A stretch of DNA of 64,000 nt from Pseudomonas sp. PIC25 (GCF_002286785.1 NZ_MUJY01000148.1:40350-104349); one strand, 5' to 3'. Shown: positions 48,884 to 59,273, counted from the first letter of the stretch. Notes: generated from the sequence alone by a model not told the origin. Made by a program: numbers and translations.

Positions 48884-48962
48884 GGATGGGGCCTATCGCA
48901 GCTGAACGTAAAAAAGCGCATCTTAGGCCTGAAGACTACCCGCTGCCATGCAGGAGTTCCCT

Positions 48963-49718
48963 ATGACTGACCAGGCTTTCGCTCAGGCCGACCCGGACTG
49001 GCTGGCGCTGATCGGCGTCGCCCGTGAATGGTTCGCCGGCCCACTCGGTCGCCAGTTGCTGGAAGAGGAGCGCCGAGTCCTGGAAGAGGAGCTGGCGCGT
49101 TTCTTCGGCGGTTACCTGGTTCACTATGGGCCGCCTGCCTCGCAATTGCCGAAGGCGCCGCAGATTCATTGCAGCGTGCGCCTGGGCGCACCGCCCGATG
49201 TGGAGATCGTTTGCGAGGAGCAATCCTGGCCGCTCGTCGAGCACGCGGCGGACCTGGTATTGCTGCAGCATGGGCTGGATTTCAGTCTGTCGCCCCATGG
49301 CTTGCTGCGTGAAGCGGCGCGGAGCGTCCGGCCCGGCGGGCATCTGCTGATCGTCGGAATCAACCCGTGGAGCGCTTGGGGTTTGCGGCACTACTTCGCT
49401 GGCGATGGGCTGCGCCAGGCGCGCTGCTTTGCCCCGGCGCGGGTCGGCGATTGGCTCAACCTGCTGGGATTCGCGCTGGAGAAACGCCGCTTCGGATGCT
49501 ATCGTCCGCCGCTTGCTTCCGATGCCTGGCAGGCGCGTCTGGCGCGTCTGGAAACCTGGGGCGATACCTGGCAGCCCCCAGGAGCAGGCTTCTATTTATT
49601 AGTGGCACGCAAGCTGGTGGTCGGCCTTCGGCCGCTGCGCCAGGTCCGTCGAGAGCCGATGGGCAAGCTGGTGCCGTTGCCGGTGGCCAAGGTGAGCCGG
49701 CGCAATTCCGAGCCGTAA
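48963..49718 (+). CDS. Class I SAM-dependent methyltransferase
   Basis: 251-residue protein with a methyltransferase fold: AADLVLLQHGLDFS, then the RPGGHLLIVGINPWSAWGL block. The usual glycine-rich SAM loop is poorly preserved, so activity is uncertain. Substrate unknown. Lies between gloB (divergent) and rnhA (same strand, 15 bases downstream), the same context as in PAO1 (PA1814, from memory). Confidence 0.78.
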   Translation: MTDQAFAQADPDWLALIGVAREWFAGPLGRQLLEEERRVLEEELARFFGGYLVHYGPPASQLPKAPQIHCSVRLGAPPDVEIVCEEQSWPLVEHAADLVLLQHGLDFSLSPHGLLREAARSVRPGGHLLIVGINPWSAWGLRHYFAGDGLRQARCFAPARVGDWLNLLGFALEKRRFGCYRPPLASDAWQARLARLETWGDTWQPPGAGFYLLVARKLVVGLRPLRQVRREPMGKLVPLPVAKVSRRNSEP

Positions 49719-49733
49719 GAGAACAAGCTCCGC

Positions 49734-50186
49734 ATGAGTGACATTGTCGAGATATACACCGACGGCGCCTGTAAAGGTAATCCCGGCCCCGGTGGCTGGG
49801 GCGCATTGCTCGTTTTCAAGGGCGTCGAGCGCGAACTCTGGGGCGGAGAGGCGGAAACCACCAACAACCGGATGGAGCTCACCGCGGCGATCCGTGCGCT
49901 GGCCGAACTGAAGCGGCCCTGCGCGGTGCGTCTGGTCACCGATTCCGAGTACGTCATGCGTGGCATGCAGGAATGGTTGCCGAACTGGAAGAAGCGGGGT
50001 TGGAAAACCGCGGCCAAGCAACCGGTGAAGAATGCCGATCTCTGGCAACAGCTCGACGAGCAGGTCAATCGCCACCAGGTCACCTGGGAATGGGTGCGCG
50101 GGCATACCGGCCATCCGGGCAATGAGCGCGCCGATCTGCTGGCCAACCGCGGCGTCGTCGAAGCGAAACGTCAACACATCGTTTAA
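49734..50186 (+). CDS. rnhA: Ribonuclease HI
   Basis: 150-residue nuclease cutting RNA in RNA-DNA hybrids. Active-site segments: [16 protein letters not shown] (Asp near 9), [11 protein letters not shown] (Glu), [10 protein letters not shown] (Asp) and NERADLLAN (Asp). Ribosome binding is weak, suggesting coupling to the methyltransferase. Followed 14 bases later by dnaQ, the usual rnhA-dnaQ pair, here tandem rather than divergent as in E. coli. Confidence 0.97.
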   Translation: MSDIVEIYTDGACKGNPGPGGWGALLVFKGVERELWGGEAETTNNRMELTAAIRALAELKRPCAVRLVTDSEYVMRGMQEWLPNWKKRGWKTAAKQPVKNADLWQQLDEQVNRHQVTWEWVRGHTGHPGNERADLLANRGVVEAKRQHIV

Positions 50187-50200
50187 CAGCAGGGAATACC

Positions 50201-50944
50201 ATGCGCAGCGTCGTACTGGATACTGAAACCACCGGCATGCCGGTGACCGATGGCCACCGCATCATCGAGATCGGTTGCGTCGAAGTGATGGGGCGCCGGC
50301 TCACCGGACGGCACTTCCATGTCTATCTCCAGCCCGACCGCGAAGTGGACGAAGGCGCCATTGCGGTCCACGGTATTACCAACGAATTCCTGGCTGACAA
50401 GCCACGCTTCAAGGACGTGGCCGAAGAGTTCTTCGAATTCATCAAGGGCGCCCAACTGATCATCCACAATGCGGCGTTCGACGTGGGCTTCATCAACGCC
50501 GAATTCGCCCGCCTCGGCCAGCATGACCGGGCCGATATCAGCGAGCACTGTTCGATTCTCGACACCCTGTTAATGGCGCGCGAGCGCCATCCAGGCCAGC
50601 GCAACAGCCTGGATGCCTTGTGCAAGCGCTATGGTGTCGACAACTCCGGTCGCGACCTGCACGGCGCCTTGCTCGACGCCGAGATTCTCGCTGACGTCTA
50701 TCTGACCATGACCGGTGGCCAGACTCACCTGTCGCTGGCGGGCGAGGGCAGCGACGGCAATGCCAGCGGCCGCCCCCAGGCCAGCCCCATCCGACGGCTG
50801 CCTGCCGATCGGACTCAGACCCGGGTGATTCGCGCCAGCGAGGCGGAACTGGCTGCCCATGCCGCGCGTTTGGCGGCCATCGAGAAGTCGGCCGGCTCTG
50901 CGCCGCTCTGGGTGCAGTTGGAACAGCCTGCCGCCGAGGTCTGA
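50201..50944 (+). CDS. dnaQ: DNA polymerase III epsilon subunit
   Basis: 247-residue 3'-5' proofreading exonuclease. ExoI motif VLDTETTGM (Asp and Glu at 7 and 9), ExoII HNAAFDVGFINAEF and ExoIII HGALLDAEILADVY. The clamp-binding segment QTHLSLAG comes at about 180, followed by a linker and the C-terminal region that binds the polymerase. Confidence 0.97.
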   Translation: MRSVVLDTETTGMPVTDGHRIIEIGCVEVMGRRLTGRHFHVYLQPDREVDEGAIAVHGITNEFLADKPRFKDVAEEFFEFIKGAQLIIHNAAFDVGFINAEFARLGQHDRADISEHCSILDTLLMARERHPGQRNSLDALCKRYGVDNSGRDLHGALLDAEILADVYLTMTGGQTHLSLAGEGSDGNASGRPQASPIRRLPADRTQTRVIRASEAELAAHAARLAAIEKSAGSAPLWVQLEQPAAEV

Positions 50945-51028
50945 AACGCTGCGGGAAGCGAATCCCGCAGCGGGCGGTCTACCCTGAGAATATGACCGGG
51001 CTTCGGCCCGGTCTCTCCGGGAGGCCTC

Positions 51029-53284
51029 ATGTACAAAGACCTGAAATTTCCCGTGCTCATCGTTCACCGTGACATCAAGGCGGACACGGTGGCGGGTGAG
51101 CGTGTCCGAGCCATCGCCCGCGAGCTGGAGCAGGAAGGGTTCAATATCCTTTCCACCGCCAGTTCCGCCGAGGGGCGGATAGTCGCTTCCACCCACCATG
51201 GACTGGCTTGCGTGCTGGTCGCGGCGGAAGGCGCGGGGGAGAACCAGCGGCTGCTCCAGGATGTGGTCGAGCTGATTCGCGTGGCCCGGATTCGGGCGCC
51301 ACAGCTACCGATCTTCGCCCTCGGCGAACAGGTGACCATCGAGAATGCACCCGCTGAGGCCATGGCCGATCTCAATCAGTTGCGCGGGCTGCTCTACCTG
51401 TTCGAGGACACCGTGCCTTTTCTCGCCCGCCAGGTCGCCCGTGCGGCGCGCAACTATCTCTCCGGGTTGCTGCCGCCATTTTTCCGGGCGCTGGTGGAGC
51501 ATACCGCGCAGTCCAATTATTCCTGGCACACCCCGGGACACGGTGGGGGTGTGGCTTACCGGAAGAGCCCGGTGGGGCAGGCGTTCCACCAGTTCTTCGG
51601 CGAGAACACCTTGCGCTCCGATCTTTCGGTCTCGGTACCCGAACTGGGGTCGCTGCTCGATCACACCGGGCCGCTGGCCGAAGCCGAGGCCCGTGCGGCG
51701 CGCAACTTCGGCGCCGACCATACCTTCTTCGTGATCAACGGCACCTCGACGGCGAACAAGATCGTCTGGCATTCCATGGTCGGTCGCGACGACCTGGTGC
51801 TGGTCGATCGCAACTGCCACAAGTCGGTGCTGCACGCGATCATCATGACCGGCGCCATTCCGCTCTACCTGAGCCCGGAGCGCAACGAGCTGGGCATCAT
51901 CGGGCCGATTCCGCTGAGCGAGTTCAGTGCCGAGTCGATTCGGGAAAAGATCGCCGCCAACCCCCTGGCCGCCGGGCGGGAGCCCAGGGTGAGGCTGGCA
52001 GTCGTGACCAACTCCACCTACGACGGCCTTTGCTACAACGCGGAACTGATCAAGCAGACGCTGGACGATAGCGTGGATGTGCTGCATTTCGACGAAGCCT
52101 GGTACGCCTATGCGGCCTTTCATGAGTTCTATGCCGGCCGTTATGGCATGGGCACTCGTCGTGACGACCGCAGTCCGCTGGTATTCAGCACCCATTCGAC
52201 GCACAAGTTGCTGGCCGCTTTCAGTCAGGCCTCGATGATCCATGTCCAGGATGGCGGTACTCGCCCATTGGATCGCGACCGTTTCAACGAAGCGTTCATG
52301 ATGCATATCTCCACCTCGCCACAGTACGGCATCATCGCCTCACTGGACGTGGCCTCGGCCATGATGGAGGGGCCGGCTGGCCGTTCGTTGATCCAGGAAA
52401 CCTTCGACGAGGCGCTGAGCTTTCGCCGGGCCTTGGCCAACCTGCGGCAGAACCTGACGGCGGATGATTGGTGGTTCAGCATCTGGCAGCCGCCGCAAGC
52501 GGAAGGAGTCGATGCGGTGGTCGTGAACGACTGGCTGCTGGAGCCGGGCGCCGACTGGCATGGTTTTGGCGATCTGGCGGCCGACTACGTGCTGCTCGAT
52601 CCGATCAAGGTGACCTTGACGACACCGGGCCTGACGGCCGGCGGCCGGCTGGACGAGCGGGGAATCCCGGCGGCGGTGGTCGGCAGGTTCCTCTGGGAGC
52701 GCGGGCTGGTGGTGGAGAAGACCGGCCTGTATTCCTTTCTCGTGCTGTTTTCCATGGGCATCACCAAGGGTAAGTGGAGCACGCTGCTCACCGAGCTGCT
52801 GGAGTTCAAGCGGCACTATGATGCCAATGCCTCCTTGAATGACGTCCTGCCTTCGGTGGCGCAGGCAGATTGCCTGCGTTACCAGGGCATGGGGCTGCGT
52901 GACCTGTGTGACCAACTGCATGCCTGCTACCGGGAAAACGCCACGGCGAAAGCCCTCAAGAGCATGTACACGACCCTGCCGGAAATCGCCCTGAAACCGG
53001 CCGACGCTTACGACAACCTAGTGCGCGGCGAGGTCGAGGCGGTGCCTATCGAGCGGTTGCAGGGGCGTGTCGCCGCCGTGATGCTGGTGCCTTATCCGCC
53101 CGGCATTCCGCTGATCATGCCGGGCGAGCGCTTCACGCCGGCGACGCAGGCGATCATCGATTACCTGCTGTTCGCACGGAGTTTCGATCGGAGCTTTCCG
53201 GGGTTCGATGCGGAGGTACACGGCCTTCAGCACCAGGACAGTGCGGATGGGCGTTGCTACACCGTGGATTGCATCCGCGAATGA
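51029..53284 (+). CDS. ldcA: PLP-dependent lysine decarboxylase
   Basis: 751-residue fold-type I decarboxylase of the Orn/Lys/Arg group. N-terminal wing domain (about 1-130), PLP domain with the cofactor Lys393 in STHSTHKLLAAF, and a C-terminal domain. HTPGHGGGVAYRKSP at about 165 is the family motif. By position and similarity it corresponds to P. aeruginosa LdcA, which makes cadaverine from lysine under arginine control; ornithine or arginine specificity cannot be excluded from sequence alone. Good GGGAGG site upstream. Confidence 0.88.
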   Translation: MYKDLKFPVLIVHRDIKADTVAGERVRAIARELEQEGFNILSTASSAEGRIVASTHHGLACVLVAAEGAGENQRLLQDVVELIRVARIRAPQLPIFALGEQVTIENAPAEAMADLNQLRGLLYLFEDTVPFLARQVARAARNYLSGLLPPFFRALVEHTAQSNYSWHTPGHGGGVAYRKSPVGQAFHQFFGENTLRSDLSVSVPELGSLLDHTGPLAEAEARAARNFGADHTFFVINGTSTANKIVWHSMVGRDDLVLVDRNCHKSVLHAIIMTGAIPLYLSPERNELGIIGPIPLSEFSAESIREKIAANPLAAGREPRVRLAVVTNSTYDGLCYNAELIKQTLDDSVDVLHFDEAWYAYAAFHEFYAGRYGMGTRRDDRSPLVFSTHSTHKLLAAFSQASMIHVQDGGTRPLDRDRFNEAFMMHISTSPQYGIIASLDVASAMMEGPAGRSLIQETFDEALSFRRALANLRQNLTADDWWFSIWQPPQAEGVDAVVVNDWLLEPGADWHGFGDLAADYVLLDPIKVTLTTPGLTAGGRLDERGIPAAVVGRFLWERGLVVEKTGLYSFLVLFSMGITKGKWSTLLTELLEFKRHYDANASLNDVLPSVAQADCLRYQGMGLRDLCDQLHACYRENATAKALKSMYTTLPEIALKPADAYDNLVRGEVEAVPIERLQGRVAAVMLVPYPPGIPLIMPGERFTPATQAIIDYLLFARSFDRSFPGFDAEVHGLQHQDSADGRCYTVDCIRE

Positions 53285-53460
53285 GGCGGATGTGCGGGCA
53301 GCGATCGGGCGCTCTCGCTCCGCTGGGTTGTAGCGGTAACGGCATTTCTGGAAATTACCTGAGCAATTCGTCGATACCCTTAAAAAGATCAAGCGCTTAG
53401 TCGCCATATCCGCACGATTCCTTAAGTCGGATGGCGTGCCCTGGTTCACAAAGCCCGGCA

Positions 53461-53488
53461 TCGACTTTTGTGGTGCGCTTGTTATAGT
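53461..53488 (+). promoter_or_regulatory. Possible promoter of the enoyl-CoA hydratase gene
   Basis: TCGACT at 53461-53466, 16 bases, TATAGT at 53483-53488. The -35 is weak; the spacing and the -10 are acceptable. It lies in the 263-base gap between ldcA and the hydratase, which shows nothing else. Confidence 0.35.
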
Positions 53489-53547
53489 TGCCCGGTTTTA
53501 TATTTCATCATTTTTCGACTCGCCTGATGTTGCCGAGGATCGCTGCC

Positions 53548-54360
53548 GTGACTGATTACAAGGCTTTTCGTATCGAACTGGCAGACAAGATCGCCCATGT
53601 CCAGATCAACCGTCCGGAAAAGATCAACGCGATGAATGCGGACTTCTGGACCGAGATCATCGACGTCTTCCGCTGGGTCGACGAGACCGACGAAGTACGT
53701 GTCGTCGTTCTATCCGGTGCCGGCAAGCATTTCTCTTCGGGTATCGATCTGATGCTCCTGGCCCAGGCGGGCAGCCAGCTCGGCAAGGACACCGGGCGCA
53801 ATGCCGAGGCGTTGCGCCGTACCATTCTCAAGTTGCAGGCTTCCTTCAATGCGGTGGACAACTGCCGCAAGCCGGTTCTGGCGGCGATCCAGGGTTACTG
53901 CCTCGGTGGTGCAATCGACCTGATTTCCGCCTGCGACATGCGCTATTCCACCGTGGATGCGCAGTTCTCGATCAAGGAAATCGACATGGGCATGGCTGCC
54001 GATGTCGGCACCCTGCAGCGTCTGCCGCGAATCATTGGCGACGGCATGATGCGCGAACTGGCTTATACCGGCCGCACTGTCGATGGCGGAGAAGCGCTCC
54101 GCATCGGGCTGGTCAACCGCACCTATGCCGATCAATCCGAGCTGCTCGATGGCGTGTTCGGCATCGCCCGCGAGATCGCCGCGAAATCCCCCATCGCCAT
54201 TCGCGGTACCAAGGAAATGATTCGCTACATGCGCGACCATCGTGTCGACGATGGCCTGAACTACATCGCCACCTGGAATGCCGCCATGCTTCAATCCGCC
54301 GATCTGCGGGTCGCCATGGCAGCCCACATGAGCAAGCAGAAACCGGAATTCGCCGACTGA
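53548..54360 (+). CDS. Enoyl-CoA hydratase/isomerase family protein
   Basis: 270-residue crotonase-fold protein. The oxyanion-hole segments FSSGIDLMLL and GYCLGGAIDLISACDMR are present, and an acidic residue follows in KEIDMGMAADVGTLQRLP, the pattern of delta3,5-delta2,4-dienoyl-CoA isomerases (ECH1 type). That makes a dienoyl-CoA isomerase the best guess. GTG at 53548 was chosen because it gives the family start (V/M)TDYKAF and follows GAGGAT. Confidence 0.85.
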   Translation: MTDYKAFRIELADKIAHVQINRPEKINAMNADFWTEIIDVFRWVDETDEVRVVVLSGAGKHFSSGIDLMLLAQAGSQLGKDTGRNAEALRRTILKLQASFNAVDNCRKPVLAAIQGYCLGGAIDLISACDMRYSTVDAQFSIKEIDMGMAADVGTLQRLPRIIGDGMMRELAYTGRTVDGGEALRIGLVNRTYADQSELLDGVFGIAREIAAKSPIAIRGTKEMIRYMRDHRVDDGLNYIATWNAAMLQSADLRVAMAAHMSKQKPEFAD

Positions 54361-54399
54361 TGCTGTCCGAGAACTACGCGCGGGAGGCGCAATAGACCT

Positions 54400-56076
54400 A
54401 TGGTCACCGGAGCCACGTCCCTCAGCATGGTGCGCGACGAGTTGTTCGTCACCATGGAAGAGGCCGAGCAGAGCCTCGAGCATTTCATCGCCGAACGGAA
54501 CAACGGCAGCCTGCTGCAGCAGGCCGTGGAAAGCCTTCACCAGGTGCGCGGTACGCTCAACCTGATCGAACTGGCTGGTGCCGAACTGCTGGCCCAGGAA
54601 ATTCTGCAACAGGCCACCGACATTCCAGCCGGGGCGGGGGCCGAGCGCGACGGTCAGCTATCGGCGCTCAGCAACGCGCTGCATGTGCTGCGCCGCTACC
54701 TGGAGAACGTCGAGGCTAGCCGCCAGGAAATGCCCGAACTGCTGCTCCCGGCGATCAACGACCTGCGACAGGCTGGCGCCCAGCCGCCGTTGCCGGAAAG
54801 CTTCTTCTTCAGTGCCCGCCTGGATCAGCCACGTCCTCGTATCGCCGCGTCCACGCTGGATTCCGCCGCCCGCGTCGAAGAGGGCCGACGGTTGCGCCAT
54901 ATGTATCAGGTCGGTCTGCTCGGCTTCATCCGCGAGCAGAGCATCCAGGCCAGCCTGAAACTGATGGCGCGGGCCGTGGCCCGCCTGGACAGCCTGTTCG
55001 CCAACGATCCGCGCGGACGGCTTTGCTGGGTCGCGGCGGCTGCCCTGGAAGCCCAGGTGGAAGGGCAACTGCTGGCGCGCAAATCCCGCAAGCAGCTGTT
55101 CTCCCGGGTCGACCGCGAACTCAAGCAGCTTCTCGCCAATCCTCAATACGAGGTCCCGCGCAGCCTGCTCAAGGAACTGCTCTATCTGGTGGCCCTGGCC
55201 GACAGCCGTGGGCCGTTGGCCAGCGAAGTTCGCAACGTGTTCGGCCTGACACCGCTGCCGTTCACCGACCAGATGCTGGAGGACGAATACCAGCGCCTGT
55301 CCGGTCCCGGCCAAGCCGTGATGCGCTCGCTGTCCACCGCCATCCGCGAAGAGCTGGCCAGTGTGAAGGACTCCCTCGACCTGCTCGGCCGAGGTACTGC
55401 GCAGCCGGAAAGTCTCGTCACCCTGCATGCGCAACTGGGCAAGCTGGCCAAGACACTGGGCATGGTTGGCCTAAGCTCGGCAGGCAATGCATTGCAGGTC
55501 CAGTTGCCCATCGTCGTTTCCTGGAGCGAAGGGGCTTCGGCCGATGGCGATGCTCTCAACAAGCTGGCGGATGCGGTGCTGTACGTGGAAGGCATGGTGG
55601 CGAGCCTCGAGCGTGGCGGGCGCCATGAGCCGCGGCCGCAAACCCAGCCTGGGCAGGAGGCGGAATCCTTCGCCAGTCACCAGCTCACCGAGGCGCGTAT
55701 CGTGGTCATCGATGAGGCCAAGGCGGGTCTGGCGCTCGCCAAGCGGGCCATTACGGCTTACCTGGAGTCGAACGGCGACAAGATGCACCTAGCCAACGTG
55801 CCTTTCAGCCTCCAGGCGGTGCGCGGCGGCTTGTGGTTCCTCGGTCAGGAGCGTGCCGCGCTACTGGTCGGTTCCTGTGCCGACTATATCCAGACACAGA
55901 TGCTGGAAAGCCAGCAGATGCCGTCCGAGCAGATGCTGGAAACCCTGGCGGATGCACTGACCAGTCTTGAATATTTCCTCGAGGGCGGAGCCATGTTACG
56001 GCGTGACAGTGAATCGAGCGTGCTCGACCTCGCAGCCGAGAGCGTGCGTGCCCTGGGGCTGCCGGTGGCGGCATGA
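54400..56076 (+). CDS. fimL: FimL, type IV pilus/twitching regulator
   Basis: 558-residue protein matching FimL of P. aeruginosa in size and context. It resembles the N-terminal part of ChpA with Hpt-like helical bundles. In P. aeruginosa FimL works with FimV and PilG to raise adenylate cyclase CyaB output and twitching motility. Residues 47-51 (HQVRG) look like an Hpt phosphorylation motif; whether the His is used is not known to me. The stop overlaps the nudC start (ATGA). Confidence 0.85.
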   Translation: MVTGATSLSMVRDELFVTMEEAEQSLEHFIAERNNGSLLQQAVESLHQVRGTLNLIELAGAELLAQEILQQATDIPAGAGAERDGQLSALSNALHVLRRYLENVEASRQEMPELLLPAINDLRQAGAQPPLPESFFFSARLDQPRPRIAASTLDSAARVEEGRRLRHMYQVGLLGFIREQSIQASLKLMARAVARLDSLFANDPRGRLCWVAAAALEAQVEGQLLARKSRKQLFSRVDRELKQLLANPQYEVPRSLLKELLYLVALADSRGPLASEVRNVFGLTPLPFTDQMLEDEYQRLSGPGQAVMRSLSTAIREELASVKDSLDLLGRGTAQPESLVTLHAQLGKLAKTLGMVGLSSAGNALQVQLPIVVSWSEGASADGDALNKLADAVLYVEGMVASLERGGRHEPRPQTQPGQEAESFASHQLTEARIVVIDEAKAGLALAKRAITAYLESNGDKMHLANVPFSLQAVRGGLWFLGQERAALLVGSCADYIQTQMLESQQMPSEQMLETLADALTSLEYFLEGGAMLRRDSESSVLDLAAESVRALGLPVAA

Positions 56077-56906
56077 GCGATTCGCGTTGGCAACCCGGCC
56101 TGATCGACGGTGCGCCAGCCGGCGGCTGGGCGTTGGCGCATTGCCGCCAGCAATTCCTCTGCGACAGCAACGGCCTGCTGTTTCCTCGCGAGTGGTTGAA
56201 GCGCCAGGACCTGCCGGTTCTCTGTGAGCACGGTATCGGCCATTTCGATGGCGATCCTATCCATGTCCTCGAAGTGGAGCAGCCGATCCACCTGCCGGAT
56301 TGCAATTGGCAAGGGCTGCGTCAGTTCATGCTGCAGGCGGACGCGGATACCTTCCGGATGCTCGGTTATGCCACTCAGATCGGAACCTGGGCGCGTCAGC
56401 ATCGCTTCTGCGGAAGCTGTGGCACGCCCATGCTGCAGGTGGCCGGCGAGCGCGCCATGCACTGTCCGCAGTGCGAAGTCCACCATTACCCGCGCCTCTC
56501 TCCGAGCATGATCGTGCTGGTGACGCGCGGCGATGAAATACTGCTTGCGCGTTCGCCACGCTTCGTTCCGGGCGTCTACAGCACTCTGGCTGGCTTCGTC
56601 GAACCGGGCGAGTCGGTGGAGGAATGCGTCGCTCGCGAAGTGCTTGAAGAAGTGGGGGTGGAGGTGCGTAATCTTCAATACATCGGCAGCCAGGCCTGGC
56701 CGTTTCCGCATTCGCTGATGCTTGGCTTCCATGCCGAATACGCGGGCGGGGATATCGTGCCTCAGCCCGGTGAAATCGAGGATGCGCGCTGGTTCGGCCT
56801 CGATGACCTGCCGCCTTTGCCAGCCTCGCGCTCCATCGCGCGCTACCTGATCGAGCTGTACCTGGCGCGGCGCTCAGGCCGCCCCGAACCAGTGTTGCCA
56901 GGCTAG
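56073..56906 (+). CDS. nudC: NADH pyrophosphatase / NAD-capped RNA decapping hydrolase
   Basis: 277-residue Nudix hydrolase splitting NADH to NMNH and AMP and removing NAD caps from RNA. The zinc finger has four Cys (CGSCGTPM ... CPQCEVHH, about 112-133). The Nudix box [25 protein letters not shown] is complete, and the NudC marker SQAWPFPHS follows. Start overlaps fimL; the 3' end overlaps the convergent permease gene by 33 bases. Confidence 0.95.
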   Translation: MSDSRWQPGLIDGAPAGGWALAHCRQQFLCDSNGLLFPREWLKRQDLPVLCEHGIGHFDGDPIHVLEVEQPIHLPDCNWQGLRQFMLQADADTFRMLGYATQIGTWARQHRFCGSCGTPMLQVAGERAMHCPQCEVHHYPRLSPSMIVLVTRGDEILLARSPRFVPGVYSTLAGFVEPGESVEECVAREVLEEVGVEVRNLQYIGSQAWPFPHSLMLGFHAEYAGGDIVPQPGEIEDARWFGLDDLPPLPASRSIARYLIELYLARRSGRPEPVLPG

Positions 56907-57659
56907 CCGCGCCGTCAGCGCCAACACCACCAGAATGAACACCGGGCGGATGAAGCGCGAGCCGCCCCGGATCGCCGTGCGTGCGCCGAGAAACGCGCCG
57001 ACCATCAGCGACAGGCCCATGCTGATACCCAGCAACCAGGCGACCTGTCCGGACAGCATGAACACCACCAGAGCCGCGGCATTGCTGACGAAGTTCATGC
57101 TGCGCGCTACGCCGCTGGCCCTAACCAGATCGAGCGGGTAGAGCAGCAGGCTGCTGACAGTCCAGAAGGCACCGGTGCCCGGGCCGGCGATGCCATCGTA
57201 GAAGCCCAGCCCCAGGCCCTGGGGCCATTGGCGCCCTCGTGGGATCGGTGCTTCGGCGTTCAATGGTGCTTCCGGTGTGCGGCCGAACAACAGGTAGAGC
57301 CCACAGCCGAACACCACCGCCGGCAGCATCTGGTTCAGCCAGGAGGCCGGCAGCCAATGCGCGATCACCGCGCCCGAGAGCGCACCGATGGCGGTGGCGA
57401 TGAGTGCGTTGCGCCATTGTCCGGGAGAGAACAGCTTGCGTCGGTAGAAGGTGTAGCTGGCGGTGGCGGAGCCGAATGTCGCGCTGAGTTTGTTGGTACC
57501 CAGGACCAGATGGGGCGGCAACCCTGCGGTGAGCAGTGCTGGAATGGTCAGCAGGCCACCACCTCCGGCGATGGCATCGATGAAGCCGGCAAGGAAAGCG
57601 ACGAAAGCGAGGATGGCCAAAGTGCCGGGTTCGACGGCGAGTTCGAAGGGGAAGGGCAT
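56874..57659 (-). CDS. TSUP (TauE/SafE) family permease
   Basis: 261-residue inner-membrane protein with about eight spans. The first repeat has [19 protein letters not shown] and the [12 protein letters not shown] motif typical of TauE/SafE (YfcA-like) exporters or importers of sulfur-containing anions. Substrate unknown. The internal ATG at 57659 matches the family start, though no ribosome binding site is evident. The gene overlaps the end of nudC tail to tail. Confidence 0.87.
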   Translation of the reverse strand: MPFPFELAVEPGTLAILAFVAFLAGFIDAIAGGGGLLTIPALLTAGLPPHLVLGTNKLSATFGSATASYTFYRRKLFSPGQWRNALIATAIGALSGAVIAHWLPASWLNQMLPAVVFGCGLYLLFGRTPEAPLNAEAPIPRGRQWPQGLGLGFYDGIAGPGTGAFWTVSSLLLYPLDLVRASGVARSMNFVSNAAALVVFMLSGQVAWLLGISMGLSLMVGAFLGARTAIRGGSRFIRPVFILVVLALTARLAWQHWFGAA

Positions 57660-57757
57660 AAAAAGTCGACTTGTGTCCGATTGTGTGGCGTTCCGGCTGG
57701 CCGGAAGCAGAGCAGCTGCGCATAATGCCGCCATTTTTATGCAGAAGGAATGGCTCC

Positions 57758-58408
57758 ATGCAGTATGACGGTCTGGCTTGGGCGACGGCGCTGCTGGCGC
57801 TGCTGGTGACATTGGTCGCCGCCCGCATTCTGTTCAATCGTCATTGGTTCCTCGGTTGGCTACGCGGCACTTGTGGCCTGGCCTTTCTCGGCCTGGCGGT
57901 GCTCCTTGGTCTGGTGGCCAAGGACCTGACGGCCTATTCACCGCTGCCGGATGGCAAGCCGGTGGTGACGATCAGTTTCAAGGCGGAATCCGAGCAGCGC
58001 TATCGGGTGACCTTGCTGGAAAGCGGCGAAGAGCGACAGGTCACGCTCGAGGGCGATCTCTGGCAACTGGATGTCCGTCTGCTGCGCTGGATGGGGCTCG
58101 CCGATCTGATCGGGTTGCAGCCCGGGTATCGGCTTGAGCGCCTCTCCGGCCGTTTCCTGGCCATCGAGCAGCAGGAGCTGGCGCAGCACACTCAGGTGGA
58201 GCTGGCGCAGAGCCCGTATGGCGTCGATCTCTGGCGCTGGCTGCGGCTGAATCAGCGTGATCTGTTCCTGTTCAAGCCCGAAGCGCAGCGGGTGACCTAC
58301 CTGCCGGTGGCCGACGGTGCGGCCTTCACCGTGAGCCTGTCGCCCACCGGCTTGCTCGCTCAACCGATGAACCAGGCGGCCACCCAGGCACTGAAAGACT
58401 GGCAGTGA
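57758..58408 (+). CDS. Two-span membrane protein of unknown function
   Basis: 216-residue protein. Two hydrophobic segments (about 6-24 and 31-53) are followed by a soluble periplasmic or cytoplasmic domain rich in beta-type sequence. I do not recognise a family motif. A similar gene occupies the same position in PAO1 (recall, not checked). AAGGAA precedes the ATG. A strong terminator follows. Confidence 0.75.
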   Translation: MQYDGLAWATALLALLVTLVAARILFNRHWFLGWLRGTCGLAFLGLAVLLGLVAKDLTAYSPLPDGKPVVTISFKAESEQRYRVTLLESGEERQVTLEGDLWQLDVRLLRWMGLADLIGLQPGYRLERLSGRFLAIEQQELAQHTQVELAQSPYGVDLWRWLRLNQRDLFLFKPEAQRVTYLPVADGAAFTVSLSPTGLLAQPMNQAATQALKDWQ

Positions 58409-58424
58409 GCCGTCCGCCGAAATG

Positions 58425-58453
58425 AAAAAGGGAGCCGTGAGGCTCCCTTTTTT
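58425..58453. terminator. Bidirectional terminator between membrane protein and SDR genes
   Basis: Twelve-pair stem AAAAAGGGAGCC / GGCTCCCTTTTT with loop GTGA and T-run on both strands. Confidence 0.93.
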
Positions 58454-58469
58454 CGTTCATACCTAGCAG

Positions 58470-59237
58470 TTACGAGAGGAACCCGCCATCCACGTTCAGG
58501 GCCACGCCAGTGGTGTAGCTGGAGGCTTCGCTGGCGAGGTAGAGCACGGCGCCGGCCATTTCGCTCGGGTCGGCTACGCGCTTGAGCGGGATGCGCTGCA
58601 GCGCCATGTTGCGGATGCTGTCGTTCTTCACCAGGGCCGAGGCGAACTTGGTGTCGGTCAGGCCCGGCAGCAGGGCGTTGCAGCGGATGCCGAACTGCGC
58701 GCACTCCTTGGCGAACACCTTGGTCATGTTGATCACCGCGGCCTTGGTCACCGAGTAGATGCCCTGGAATTCGCCCGGCGATACGCCGTTGATGGAGGCC
58801 ACGTTGATGATGCTGCCGCCGCCGTGCTCGCGCATCAGCTTGCCGGCCTCGACGGACATGAAGAAATAGCCGCGGATGTTCACGTCCACGGTCTTCTGGA
58901 AAGCCCCCAGGTCGGTGTCCAGCACGTTGCAGAACTGCGGGTTGGTGGCGGCGTTGTTGACCAGGATGTCGAGGCGGCCGAACTGCTCGCGAATCTGCGC
59001 GAAGACCTGCTGAATCTGCTCCATCTCGCCGATGTGGCAGGCTACCGCAGTGGCCTTGCCGCCTTCGGCGACGATGGCTTCGGCGACGGCCTGGCAGCCC
59101 TCGATCTTGCGACTGGAGACGATTACATGGGCGCCTTGCTGGGCCAGCAGTCTGGCGATGGCTTCGCCGATGCCGCGGCTGGCGCCGGAGACGAAAGCGA
59201 TCTTGCCGTCGAGGTCGAACAGATGGGTCTTGGACAT
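58470..59237 (-). CDS. Short-chain dehydrogenase/reductase
   Basis: 255-residue classical SDR. Cofactor loop GASRGIGEAIA near 17-27, NNAATNP, catalytic Ser region (VASINGV) and YxxxK in YSVTKAAV. Acidic or basic cofactor residues (SSRKIEG) suggest NADP(H), which is inference. Second gene after the APH-like kinase on the same strand, 36 bases apart, so probably co-transcribed and functionally linked to acyl-CoA or hydroxy-acid metabolism. Confidence 0.9.
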   Translation of the reverse strand: MSKTHLFDLDGKIAFVSGASRGIGEAIARLLAQQGAHVIVSSRKIEGCQAVAEAIVAEGGKATAVACHIGEMEQIQQVFAQIREQFGRLDILVNNAATNPQFCNVLDTDLGAFQKTVDVNIRGYFFMSVEAGKLMREHGGGSIINVASINGVSPGEFQGIYSVTKAAVINMTKVFAKECAQFGIRCNALLPGLTDTKFASALVKNDSIRNMALQRIPLKRVADPSEMAGAVLYLASEASSYTTGVALNVDGGFLS

Positions 59238-59273
59238 GGGGTTCCCCTTCTTATGAAACCGTGATGAGCCGGA

